From: a virus
Virus record (IMG/VR): IMGVR_UViG_3300031951_017423
Location: 1-41,469 of that record
Reading direction: 5' to 3' (one strand)
Length of the DNA stretch: 41,469 nucleotides
Shown in pieces: positions 15,440 to 22,455 of this stretch. The position numbers were made by a program, and so were the translations under genes. A model generated the notes under the pieces. The model saw nothing but the letters and a program-made list of their open reading frames with translations. It did not search any database and had not been told where the DNA came from. The first letter of the stretch is position 1. Every line of letters starts with the position of its first letter.

Positions 15440-16732
15440 ATGCAAAAAGAGTTTAAAGTTTTTCCTATTAAAACTAATACAGCATGCCAGTTCAAATGGA
15501 CCTGGAGTACATTATTTCTTTCTGAGGGGTCTTCCTCTAGTTGTCATCGCTGTCATGGGTGGGATGTGTCTGATGATATCCAAAACTTCCATAATCATCC
15601 GGATAAAATAAAGGATAGAGAAAAGATGTTGGCCGGTGAATGGCCAGGTAACGGCTGTGAATATTGTAAGACAATTGAAGATGCAGGGGGTGCCAGTGAA
15701 AGAACTTCTTTTATTAATGATTTAGACCTTGTCCCTAAAGAATTGTTTGATGTTCCTGATGCCACTCACGTTACTCCTAGAATTCTGGAAGTATACTTCA
15801 CCAATGTTTGTAATCAAAAGTGTGTTTATTGCTCGCCATTCTTCAGTTCATTAATTCAGAATGAAATTGAACGCTTTGGTCCCATTGAAGCTGAATATGA
15901 CCTGATGGGATTCAAAAGTAGAGAAGGATATGAACATAGAAAAGAAGAATTCTGGAAGTGGATGGATAAACATTCTACCGACTTATATCATTTTCAAATT
16001 TTGGGCGGAGAACCTATGTACCAACCTGAATTTGAAGAATGTCTATCATTTTTTGAGGCTAGACAACATCCAAATACCAATTGGAAAATATTTAGTAACT
16101 TAAAGCATGATCCCGCACAGTTTAAGAAAAAAATTGAACGTGTGGGTACATTAATTGATAGCGGAAAATTACAATCATTTGAAATTGTGTGTAGTATGGA
16201 TTGTTGGGGCCCTGAAGCAGAGTTTGCTCGATATGGTATGAGTTTAGATGAGTGGAAAACTAACTTTGAAACACTAATGACTTCACCTCACGTTAGAGTT
16301 TCTGTCCATTCTACTATCACGCCATTAACCTTGCCTACTATGGCAGAATTTTATAGTTTTTTAAATGACTGGAAAAAAACAAAATATATCAATTACGGTT
16401 GGAATATTGTTGTGACACCATCATTTATGGACCCATGTATTATTGGCCATCATGCAACAAAATATTTTGATGACCTTATAGAACAAATACCTGTTGAGGA
16501 GTTCCCTAGAAAAAATTATCTAGATGGTTTTAAGCAAAAGGTAGTGAAACATGACATTGATCCTGTTCGCCTACGTAAGTTGTGGGATTATTTGGATAAA
16601 ATAGATGTTAGACGAGGAACCGATTGGAAAGCAATTTATCCTTGGTTATATAACATTTGTGTTGAGCATGCAAAAGATATTAAACTCAACCATGTTGATA
16701 ACATAGAACTGATTAGTTTGAAAAAGAAATGA
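15440..16732 (+). CDS. Twitch-domain radical SAM protein 7
   Basis: This 430-residue protein has ACQFKWTWS, a SSCHRCHGW region, CEYCKTIEDAGG, the motif C124-x3-C128-x2-C131 (CNQKCVYC), QILGGEPMYQ and the end motif DVRRGTDWKAIYPW. The CxxKW start and the DVRRG ending tie it to proteins 1 and 2, although it is separated from them by four other-type paralogues and the SGNH gene. It begins 9 bases after the SGNH stop and overlaps the carbamoyltransferase at ATGA. Confidence 0.87.
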   Translation: MQKEFKVFPIKTNTACQFKWTWSTLFLSEGSSSSCHRCHGWDVSDDIQNFHNHPDKIKDREKMLAGEWPGNGCEYCKTIEDAGGASERTSFINDLDLVPKELFDVPDATHVTPRILEVYFTNVCNQKCVYCSPFFSSLIQNEIERFGPIEAEYDLMGFKSREGYEHRKEEFWKWMDKHSTDLYHFQILGGEPMYQPEFEECLSFFEARQHPNTNWKIFSNLKHDPAQFKKKIERVGTLIDSGKLQSFEIVCSMDCWGPEAEFARYGMSLDEWKTNFETLMTSPHVRVSVHSTITPLTLPTMAEFYSFLNDWKKTKYINYGWNIVVTPSFMDPCIIGHHATKYFDDLIEQIPVEEFPRKNYLDGFKQKVVKHDIDPVRLRKLWDYLDKIDVRRGTDWKAIYPWLYNICVEHAKDIKLNHVDNIELISLKKK

Positions 16733-18183
16733 TAATCTGGGGTATATCTGCCAATAGCCATGATGCTGCCATCTCTGTGGTCCAAGATGGCGAAATCTTG
16801 TATGCATCACAATCTGAACGATATTCAGGAATAAAAAATGATGCTCATTTAAATCCGGGCATTGTTACAGACGCCAAACGATATGGTGAGCCTGATGTTG
16901 TTGTGTGGTATGAGAATCCTTGGCTGAAAACGTTACGGCAACTTCGTGCAGGACAAGGATGGATCAATAATAGTATTAGAGGGTATCTAAACAAATACAA
17001 CATCACGGCACCCGTCACTACTGTAGGACATCACCATAGTCATGCAGCGGGAGGATATTATACCTCCCCATTTAAAGAAGCGGCTGTATTAGTAATTGAT
17101 GCCATCGGTGAGTTTGACACCACAACCATTTGGCATGGCACAGATAACAATCTAACAAAGAAATTCTCTGTTAAATATCCACATAGTTTAGGGTTGTGGT
17201 ATTCAGCCATGACCCAACGAATAGGATTAAAACCCAATGAAGAAGAATATATTCTCATGGGCATGGCGGCATATGGGGATCCTTTGAAGTATACCCCAAT
17301 GATTTTGGAAGATTTCTTTGATAGCAGAGACATTTTGAAGTTGAATGATAATCTTCATCGAGGATGCATGAACTGGCGCCCTGAATTGAAATCTCAACAA
17401 GACTTGTATGATATTGCCGCGGCAACACAATTTGTCTACGAACTATATTTTCATGATTTAGTAGATAAGGCACAAAAACTCACAGGAAGTAAAAACTTAG
17501 TGTTGGGTGGCGGGTGTGCCTTGAATTGTGTTGCCAATAATATTGCCTTCCAATATTTTGAGAATGTCTGGATTATGCCAAATCCAGGCGATGCAGGAAA
17601 TAGTCTCGGTGCCATTGCTGCTCATCAACAAGAATTCTTGAACTGGCGTGGTCCCTATCTTGGATTTGATATGGGTGTGAAATATCCCACGGGACAATTG
17701 ATTGAAACACTACAGAAAGATGGCATTACAGGTGTGGCATTTGGTCGTGCAGAATTTGGTCCTCGTGCTTTAGGACATAGAAGTTTATTGGCTGATCCTC
17801 GCGGTGATGACATCAAGGATAAGGTGAATGTCATCAAGAAACGACAGAAGTTCCGTCCCTTTGCACCTGCCATTCTTGCCGAACATGCCCATGAGTATTT
17901 TCACATGCCTACTATGGAAAGTCCCTATATGCAATACACGGCATTGTGCAAACATCCTTTACAATTCCCTGCCATTGTACACGCAGATGGGACATCTCGC
18001 GTACAAACGGTTTCTCAAAAGGATTCACCCTACTTTCATAGTTTCTTACAAGAATGGTACAAAGAAACTGGATGCCCGATGATTTTAAATACCAGTTTAA
18101 ACATTAAAGGTAAACCTATGGTGAACAACCGCATTGATGCTATAGAGTTTTCCAAACGATATTCGGTGCCTGTACATACTTGA
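16729..18183 (+). CDS. Carbamoyltransferase, NodU/TobZ/CmcH family
   Basis: This 484-residue protein has the two-domain carbamoyltransferase layout. The N-terminal Kae1-like domain shows SHDAAI (H11), GHHHSHAAGG (H101-H105), VIDAIGEFD (D124) and a nucleotide loop LGGGCALNCVANN. The C-terminal YrdC-like domain shows FGRAEFGPRALGHRSLLADPR, FRPFAPAILAE and ILNTSLNIKG. These enzymes use carbamoyl phosphate and ATP, via carbamoyladenylate, to carbamoylate hydroxyls of sugars or antibiotics; phage versions have also been linked to base or glycan modification. As last gene of the coupled radical SAM operon it likely decorates the operon's product. Its C-terminus ends soon after the DAIEF segment, slightly shorter than usual. 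Its stop lies inside the next promoter. Confidence 0.88.
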   Translation: MIIWGISANSHDAAISVVQDGEILYASQSERYSGIKNDAHLNPGIVTDAKRYGEPDVVVWYENPWLKTLRQLRAGQGWINNSIRGYLNKYNITAPVTTVGHHHSHAAGGYYTSPFKEAAVLVIDAIGEFDTTTIWHGTDNNLTKKFSVKYPHSLGLWYSAMTQRIGLKPNEEEYILMGMAAYGDPLKYTPMILEDFFDSRDILKLNDNLHRGCMNWRPELKSQQDLYDIAAATQFVYELYFHDLVDKAQKLTGSKNLVLGGGCALNCVANNIAFQYFENVWIMPNPGDAGNSLGAIAAHQQEFLNWRGPYLGFDMGVKYPTGQLIETLQKDGITGVAFGRAEFGPRALGHRSLLADPRGDDIKDKVNVIKKRQKFRPFAPAILAEHAHEYFHMPTMESPYMQYTALCKHPLQFPAIVHADGTSRVQTVSQKDSPYFHSFLQEWYKETGCPMILNTSLNIKGKPMVNNRIDAIEFSKRYSVPVHT

Positions 18184-18208
18184 CAAACCACAATGAATGA
18201 TGTATATT
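18180..18208 (+). promoter_or_regulatory. Sigma70-like promoter for DNA ligase
   Basis: TTGACA (18180-18185), exactly 17 bases, then TATATT (18203-18208) followed by ACA, the same architecture and -10 context as the UVDE promoter at 2811. The TGA stop of the carbamoyltransferase is part of the -35 box. Expected start is near 18215. Confidence 0.75.
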
Positions 18209-18241
18209 ACATATAGACTCTTAAACGAGGATATATCATTC

Positions 18242-19534
18242 ATGGTGAACCAAATCTTTGAGCAACTTGCCGCGACTACCAGCCGCCTAGAAAAAGAAGC
18301 CATTCTTAAGGAACACCTTGCGGACCTAACACTCCGCAAGGTGTTATTTCTTGCTCTTGATCCATATACACAGTTTTACATTCGACGCATCATGCCATAT
18401 AAGACGGGCGTGAGAAACACCCATATCACACTTACACAAGCATTGGATGAATTGGAAAAGTTTTCTTCTCGGACCTTGACGGGAAATGCAGCATTTCATC
18501 ATCTTCACTGGATCCTGGAATCTCTTGATGCCGATGATGCCAAGGTGATTGAACGTGTCATTGAAAAGGATTTGAGGTGTGGGGTGTCTGAGGCTACAGT
18601 AAACAAGATTTGGCCTAACTTGATTCCCACATATCCTGTCATGTTGGCATCTGGATTTGATGAGAAAATCATGAATAAAATGACCTATCCCGCCTATGTG
18701 CAATTGAAGTTGGATGGGATGCGATTCAATGCCATCGTGGAAAATGGTAAAGTGGACTTTCGTTCACGAAACGGTAAGCAAATTGATTTGCTTGGAAATC
18801 TTGAAGCCGAGTTTCTACAATTGGCAGGTGAACTCCCTGTGGTGTTTGATGGTGAATTGGTTGTGAGAGAACGTTCTGGCAATATCATGAACCGTCAGAA
18901 AGGTAATGGCATCTTAAACAAGGCGGTAAAGGGTACCGTCTCTGAGAACGAAGCTGGTATGGTGGAAGCTGTGGTCTGGGATATCATTCCTTTGGATCAT
19001 TTCAAGCAAGGTGAGTCCAAATGTTCCTATGAGTCGCGCTTTCAAATTCTTGAAGCAATGGAGATGCCTGAACGTGTTTCATTGATTGAAAATATTGAAG
19101 TCATTTCAGAGGATGAGGCTCATCATTTGTTCGAGGAATATTTCGCCAAGGGAGAGGAAGGTATCATTCTCAAGGACATCACCAAGGGATGGGAAGATAA
19201 GCGCGTAAAGCATCAAGTGAAGTTCAAGGGTGAGTTGGAATGTGACCTTCGTTGTGTGGATTGGCAAGAAGGTACGGGGAAAAATGTGGGAAGATTGGGG
19301 GCACTGGTACTAGAATCTGCTGACGGCATCATTCAGGTGAATGTTGGGTCAGGATTCACAGATGAACAGCGTGATAAATATACAAAGAGTAATACTGTAG
19401 GCAAGATTGTTGCCGTCAAGTATAACGCACGTATTTGTGACAAAAAGACCAACGTGGAAAGTCTATTTCTACCGGTTTTTCTTGAATTACGTGAGGATAA
19501 GAGTGTTGCTGATTCGTCAACCATTATTAAATGA
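18242..19534 (+). CDS. 30: ATP-dependent DNA ligase (T4 gp30 type)
   Basis: This 430-residue ligase has the adenylation motif KLDGMR with K156 as the AMP-accepting lysine, RSRNGKQIDLL (motif III region), FDGELVV (motif IIIa), EEGIILK (motif IV) and VKHQVKFKGE (motif V). The N-terminal ~140 residues form a helical DNA-binding region, and the size is close to T4 gp30. It seals nicks in replication and repair. I place the start at ATG 18242, after ACGAGG, rather than at the in-frame ATG 18197, because 18197 lies inside the promoter spacer upstream of the predicted transcription start. Confidence 0.92.
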   Translation: MVNQIFEQLAATTSRLEKEAILKEHLADLTLRKVLFLALDPYTQFYIRRIMPYKTGVRNTHITLTQALDELEKFSSRTLTGNAAFHHLHWILESLDADDAKVIERVIEKDLRCGVSEATVNKIWPNLIPTYPVMLASGFDEKIMNKMTYPAYVQLKLDGMRFNAIVENGKVDFRSRNGKQIDLLGNLEAEFLQLAGELPVVFDGELVVRERSGNIMNRQKGNGILNKAVKGTVSENEAGMVEAVVWDIIPLDHFKQGESKCSYESRFQILEAMEMPERVSLIENIEVISEDEAHHLFEEYFAKGEEGIILKDITKGWEDKRVKHQVKFKGELECDLRCVDWQEGTGKNVGRLGALVLESADGIIQVNVGSGFTDEQRDKYTKSNTVGKIVAVKYNARICDKKTNVESLFLPVFLELREDKSVADSSTIIK

Positions 19535-19541
19535 GGTCGTT

Positions 19542-19730
19542 ATGACTAAGCATGAAGAATATACCGAAGCATTAATGGAACAATGTGAACAAAAAATTCA
19601 TTATATTTTTCTTGATATTGAAGATGAGTTAGACAACATTGAACAAGAACTAGAAACCGAAGCATCCAAAATTTTATTGAGTTGGGTACGCGATAGTATC
19701 CGGCGTGTTTCAGACAACTACAAAGTATAA
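19542..19730 (+). CDS. Small acidic helical protein, unknown function
   Basis: This 62-residue protein, rich in Glu, begins MTKHEEYTEALMEQCEQKIH and likely forms one or two long helices or a coiled coil. ATGAGGTCGTT in front of ATG 19542 supplies GAGG and overlaps the ligase stop. A longer in-frame extension back to 19407 would overlap the ligase gene and reads as its shadow. Its stop codon is embedded in the late promoter of the next gene. No family is recognised. Confidence 0.65.
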   Translation: MTKHEEYTEALMEQCEQKIHYIFLDIEDELDNIEQELETEASKILLSWVRDSIRRVSDNYKV

Positions 19731-19733
19731 ATA
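19726..19733 (+). promoter_or_regulatory. T4-type late promoter, leaderless arrangement
   Basis: Exact TATAAATA followed by five bases and ATG at 19739. T4 late transcripts begin about six bases after this box, so the start codon would fall at or next to the mRNA 5' end. Confidence 0.75.
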
Positions 19734-19738
19734 ATTTT

Positions 19739-20005
19739 ATGCCGACATATGAATATCAGTGTGAAAAATGTGAGCATTATTTCACGAAGTATACTAGCAT
19801 CTCTAACATGAACCTAGCCGAGGAAGAGCCATGTCCTAATTGTACAGAACTGGCAGTCAAGAAGGTGATGTTTACCGCTCCTTCTATTGGTGACCCCGTG
19901 CGTCTACGTATTCGACGCCCTGATGGTGGATTCAAAGAGGTACTACAAAAAATTCATGAAAAGACCCCAGGTTCACGTATCAATAACAACAGTAGTTTCA
20001 TTTAA
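19739..20005 (+). CDS. FmdB-family zinc ribbon protein
   Basis: This 88-residue protein starts MPTYEYQCEKCEHYFTKYTS and contains a second pair in PCPNC, giving the C-x2-C...C-x2-C zinc ribbon of FmdB-type regulatory proteins. The remaining half is basic (RLRIRRPDGG) and polar. Function in phages is unknown; nucleic-acid or protein binding is likely. There is no Shine-Dalgarno before ATG 19739, and the late box is only five bases away, so translation of a leaderless late mRNA is predicted. A strong terminator follows. Confidence 0.8.
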   Translation: MPTYEYQCEKCEHYFTKYTSISNMNLAEEEPCPNCTELAVKKVMFTAPSIGDPVRLRIRRPDGGFKEVLQKIHEKTPGSRINNNSSFI

Positions 20006-20026
20006 ACATCTTTCATTTCACGGTTT

Positions 20027-20062
20027 AACTCCGGCGGAGCCTGCGCTCTGTCGGAGTTTTTT
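20027..20062 (+). terminator. Rho-independent terminator after the FmdB-like gene
   Basis: A long hairpin: outer stem AACTCCG (20027-20033) with CGGAGTT (20052-20058), continued inward by pairing of GCGGAGC with GCTCTGT around loop CTGC, followed by TTTTTT (20057-20062). It would end the ligase-to-FmdB transcript before PhoH. Confidence 0.85.
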
Positions 20063-20086
20063 CACCCCCTACCATGCGAGAACGTC

Positions 20087-20833
20087 ATGTCACGTAAAAA
20101 GCGTCTCAAACTTGTTGCTCCTGAAATCCCCACGTTCAACAAGAATATCTTAACTTCCTCTGACCTCAAAAACATTTACCCTTTAACCCACAATCAAGAA
20201 ACATTTTTCAATTTGTATCGTAAAGGACATTGTGCCATGTTACTACATGGTGTTGCAGGAACAGGTAAAACGTATATCGCCATGTATAATGCATTTCAGG
20301 AAATTTTAAGTGAAGATGCTGAAGTTAAGAAACTTGTGATTGTTCGTTCAGCAGTACCATCAAGAGATATTGGTTTTCTCCCAGGCAATGAAAAAGATAA
20401 AGTAGAGGTCTATTCCCAACCTTACCAAGAAATATGTGAGGATTTATTTCCAAGATTTGGACCCAAGGCATACACAAAACTAAAGGAACAAAATCTTGTT
20501 AATTTCATGGTGACGTCCTATGTTCGCGGATTGACGTTAGACAACTGTATTGTCATTGTGGATGAAGTTCAAAATCTCAACGACATGGAATTGAATAGCA
20601 TCATGACTCGCGTTGGACAAAACACCAAGATTATTTTCTGCGGAGATTTTCGTCAAACCGATTTGAATAGAAAACATGATGTGTCTGGATTAAGAAAGTT
20701 CATGCAAATTGCCAATCATATGCAATCATTCCGTCATGTGGAATTCCAAGTGCAAGATATTGTTCGTAGCCAATTGGTGAAAGAATATATCATTGCCAGA
20801 ATGCAATGCGAGGATTTACAACTCGTATCTTGA
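20087..20833 (+). CDS. phoH: PhoH-like ATPase
   Basis: This 248-residue P-loop protein has Walker A GVAGTGKT (about residues 55-62), then IVRSAVPSRDIGFLPG, Walker B IVIVDEVQN and the downstream FCGDFRQTD sensor segment, all diagnostic of PhoH. The family is an RNA/DNA-helicase-like ATPase common in aquatic T4-like phages; its exact role in infection is unsettled. The length is typical for the phage form, lacking extra KH or PIN domains. It begins 25 bases after a terminator, so it needs a promoter very near or read-through; none is obvious in the short gap. Confidence 0.9.
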   Translation: MSRKKRLKLVAPEIPTFNKNILTSSDLKNIYPLTHNQETFFNLYRKGHCAMLLHGVAGTGKTYIAMYNAFQEILSEDAEVKKLVIVRSAVPSRDIGFLPGNEKDKVEVYSQPYQEICEDLFPRFGPKAYTKLKEQNLVNFMVTSYVRGLTLDNCIVIVDEVQNLNDMELNSIMTRVGQNTKIIFCGDFRQTDLNRKHDVSGLRKFMQIANHMQSFRHVEFQVQDIVRSQLVKEYIIARMQCEDLQLVS

Positions 20834-20858
20834 CAAACACAACGTAATAAGATAATTT
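20830..20858 (+). promoter_or_regulatory. Possible sigma70-like promoter for the PD-(D/E)XK nuclease gene
   Basis: TTGACAAACACAACG begins like the ligase promoter (TTGACAAACCACAAT). Seventeen bases later is TAATTT, a poor -10. With this spacing transcription would start at about ATG 20865, another potential leaderless gene, and no Shine-Dalgarno is seen. Confidence 0.45.
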
Positions 20859-20864
20859 TATATC

Positions 20865-21542
20865 ATGAAAACATTTATACACAACCCCGTTGAAATTGAA
20901 GAAATCTCAGCCACTACTGGTACTGATGGGAATAGAGTTTATCAAACGCCTGACGGTAAACTCTATCCCTCAGTAACCACAGTGTTATCTCAGCATACCA
21001 AAAAAGGTATTATGGAGTGGAGAGAACGTGTAGGTGCGGATGAAGCCAATAAGATATCTCGGCAAGCCGCCACACGTGGCACCAAGTTTCATACCCTGGC
21101 GGAACGATATCTGAAAAATGCTCCTCAGGAAAAACTGTTCCCAGATAGTTCATTAAAGTCAGTGCTAGACCAAGAACTGTTTGAGATTGCTAAATCAGAA
21201 CTGAATAAGATTGACAACATTCGGGCTCAAGAAGTTGCATTATGGTCCCATCACTTACGATTGGCGGGGCGGGTGGATTGCATTGCTGAATATGAAGGAA
21301 AACTGAGTGTCATTGACTTCAAGACAGCTCGCAGAGAAAAAGATGTGGAGCATATTCAACATTACTTCATGCAGGCATCCGCATATGCTGTGATGTTTGA
21401 AGAACGTACAGGCATTCCTGTGAATAGATTGGTGATTGCCATTGCAGTTGAAGATGGATTCATGCAAGTATTTCAAAGTAAACGAGATGCTCATATTGAA
21501 GGATTATTATACTATCGTGATATGTACGAAGTAATGAAGTGA
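20865..21542 (+). CDS. PD-(D/E)XK nuclease (RecB/Cas4-like exonuclease)
   Basis: This 225-residue protein shows the PD-(D/E)XK_1 pattern: ATRGTKFHTLAERY (His76 region), a core GRVDCIAEYEGKLSVIDFKTA with D138, D151 and K153 as metal/catalytic residues, and Q170-x3-Y174 (MQASAY) of RecB-type nucleases. Related exonucleases are widespread in T4-like phages of aquatic bacteria and are thought to process DNA ends in recombination or degrade host DNA. No helicase domain or iron-sulfur cysteines are seen. The gene ends just before the late promoter of the tmRNA gene. Confidence 0.87.
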   Translation: MKTFIHNPVEIEEISATTGTDGNRVYQTPDGKLYPSVTTVLSQHTKKGIMEWRERVGADEANKISRQAATRGTKFHTLAERYLKNAPQEKLFPDSSLKSVLDQELFEIAKSELNKIDNIRAQEVALWSHHLRLAGRVDCIAEYEGKLSVIDFKTARREKDVEHIQHYFMQASAYAVMFEERTGIPVNRLVIAIAVEDGFMQVFQSKRDAHIEGLLYYRDMYEVMK

Positions 21543-21544
21543 TG

Positions 21545-21552
21545 TATAAATA
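21545..21552 (+). promoter_or_regulatory. T4-type late promoter for the tmRNA gene
   Basis: Exact TATAAATA three bases after the nuclease stop codon. Predicted transcription start is near 21558, which agrees with the 5' boundary expected for the acceptor part of the tmRNA precursor. Confidence 0.7.
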
Positions 21553-21557
21553 GTATT

Positions 21558-21843
21558 GTAGGATGGTAGTAGATTGCTTAAATAGAAACTTTTCTTGGAC
21601 AGGGGTTCGACTCCCCTCACCTCCACTCAGAAGTGCTCAGAAGTATGTTGGTTCGTAGTTTAGGGGGTGCCTGGTTTCGACAGGGGAAGAAGTACAGGAG
21701 AGAGCTACCCGAGAGGCGACTGCCGCAAGCAGAGCAAAAACAATTAAATGACAACAATTACATGTCATTCGCTACCTCTTACGCCTTAGCTGCGTAAGAC
21801 ACTTTAGCCGGGTTAAGGGGGTTCCTGGGAACAGAATACCCCC
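21558..21843 (+). ncRNA. ssrA: Circularly permuted (two-piece) tmRNA
   Basis: The 3' half of tmRNA precedes the 5' half. T arm: AGGGG (21601-21605), loop TTCGACT, CCCCT (21613-21617). The 3' acceptor strand CACCTCC (21618-21624) is followed by A73 (21625), with no encoded CCA. After a 37-base intervening sequence comes the 5' acceptor strand GGGGGTG (21663-21669) and the D-arm analogue CCTGGTTTCGACAGGGG. The two strands pair over 7 bp with G3-U70, the alanine identity element. AAGAAGT (in the 5' half) can pair with ACTTTTCTT (before the T arm) as helix P2, with a UU bulge. The tag frame ends NDNNYMSFATSYALAA followed by TAA (21795-21797), inside hairpin CTTACGC/GCGTAAG. The resume codon is unclear. 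Outer boundaries are approximate. This region also explains the 313 bases without protein genes between 21542 and 21856. Confidence 0.9.
21626..21644 (+). repeat. Short direct repeat in the tmRNA intervening sequence
   Basis: CTCAGAAGT occurs twice (21626-21634 and 21636-21644), separated by one base, directly after the tmRNA discriminator base. It lies in the segment expected to be removed during maturation. Its role, if any, is unknown. Confidence 0.7.
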
Positions 21844-21855
21844 ATTCCCCTTTCT

Positions 21856-22434
21856 ATGAATATGATACCTGAAAACACAGAAAAAATACACATATTATTT
21901 TCAGGAGGTGCCGATAGCACCATTTTGTTGTATTTGTTATGTAAAGAAAAACATGACAAAAATTTATCAGTACCTATAATATGCCATGTGATGCTTAAAA
22001 AGCCCAAACATATTGATGAAATTATTGAGTACATTTCAAATAAATTCTCGCAGAAAATAGATTGTATATTCTGGAGTAGAAAGTTTTTCATTCGTGTATT
22101 TGTGGAATCTATACAAAAAATATATGGGGGCGTGGTGTTTTCTGGCTGTAATAAAGTTTTAACTGAAGAATTTACTCCGTCTTTTTTCATTCTAGGAGAC
22201 ACACCCCCTGTTCGCGGCCCTGCCTTCAATGAAAATCATATTCGTCCGTTCATTGACATAGATAAGGCAGAAATTATAAAATTCTATATAGATAATAATG
22301 AACATGTACTATTAGATAAAACCATATCGTGTGGGGCATATGATGATGAGACCGGTTCTAAATGTGGGGGACAATGTTACTTTTGTCTTGAAAGAGACTG
22401 GGCACTGAAACAACTTAATATAAATACTAGATAA
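21856..22434 (+). CDS. QueC-like PP-loop ATPase (copy 2)
   Basis: This 192-residue protein carries a more canonical PP-loop, FSGGADST (residues 15-22), and a C-terminal zinc cluster C159, C170, C174, C177 followed by LERDWAL, as in QueC. It is closer to the family norm than the copy at 1117-1629, but still shorter than bacterial QueC. Known chemistry of the family is ATP-dependent conversion of 7-carboxy-7-deazaguanine to preQ0. Whether this protein does so is unproven, since no partner enzymes are in the window. It has no clear Shine-Dalgarno and follows the tmRNA gene by about 12 bases, so it may be co-transcribed with it. The late promoter of the protease lies in its last codons. Confidence 0.72.
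   Translation: MNMIPENTEKIHILFSGGADSTILLYLLCKEKHDKNLSVPIICHVMLKKPKHIDEIIEYISNKFSQKIDCIFWSRKFFIRVFVESIQKIYGGVVFSGCNKVLTEEFTPSFFILGDTPPVRGPAFNENHIRPFIDIDKAEIIKFYIDNNEHVLLDKTISCGAYDDETGSKCGGQCYFCLERDWALKQLNINTR
22419..22426 (+). promoter_or_regulatory. T4-type late promoter for the subtilisin-like gene
   Basis: Exact TATAAATA overlapping the end of the QueC-like gene, 29 bases before ATG 22456. The leader would be about 24 bases and contains TTTTGGAG as ribosome site. Confidence 0.75.
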
Positions 22435-22455
22435 TAACAAAATTTTGGAGATTTT

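Noticed and set aside
6471-16732. Radical SAM cluster as a classical RiPP operon with precursor peptide
   Set aside because: No short ORF with leader/core character is found beside the cluster and no SPASM-type C-terminal cysteine set is evident; the only Cys-rich peptide candidate is the protease tail 6 kb away.
18197-18241. Longer start of the DNA ligase at ATG 18197
   Set aside because: This ATG lies inside the promoter spacer, upstream of the predicted transcription start. ATG 18242 has a ribosome site and gives a normal ligase N-terminus.
21648-21668. GGTTCGTAGTTTAGGGGG looked like part of a tRNA T arm or start
   Set aside because: The flanks do not pair as a tRNA; it is the end of the tmRNA intervening sequence and the start of the 5' acceptor strand. 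I see no separate tRNA gene in the window.
21734-21751. tmRNA tag read from GCA AAA ACA ATT AAA TGA
   Set aside because: It would give a five-residue tag without the AA ending. The other frame ends with the classic YALAA-stop inside the expected hairpin.
21817-21843. Hairpin GGGGGTTCC...CCCCC after the tmRNA as a rho-independent terminator
   Set aside because: It lacks a T-run, and the next gene starts within 13 bases. It is more likely the 3' boundary structure of the coding RNA.
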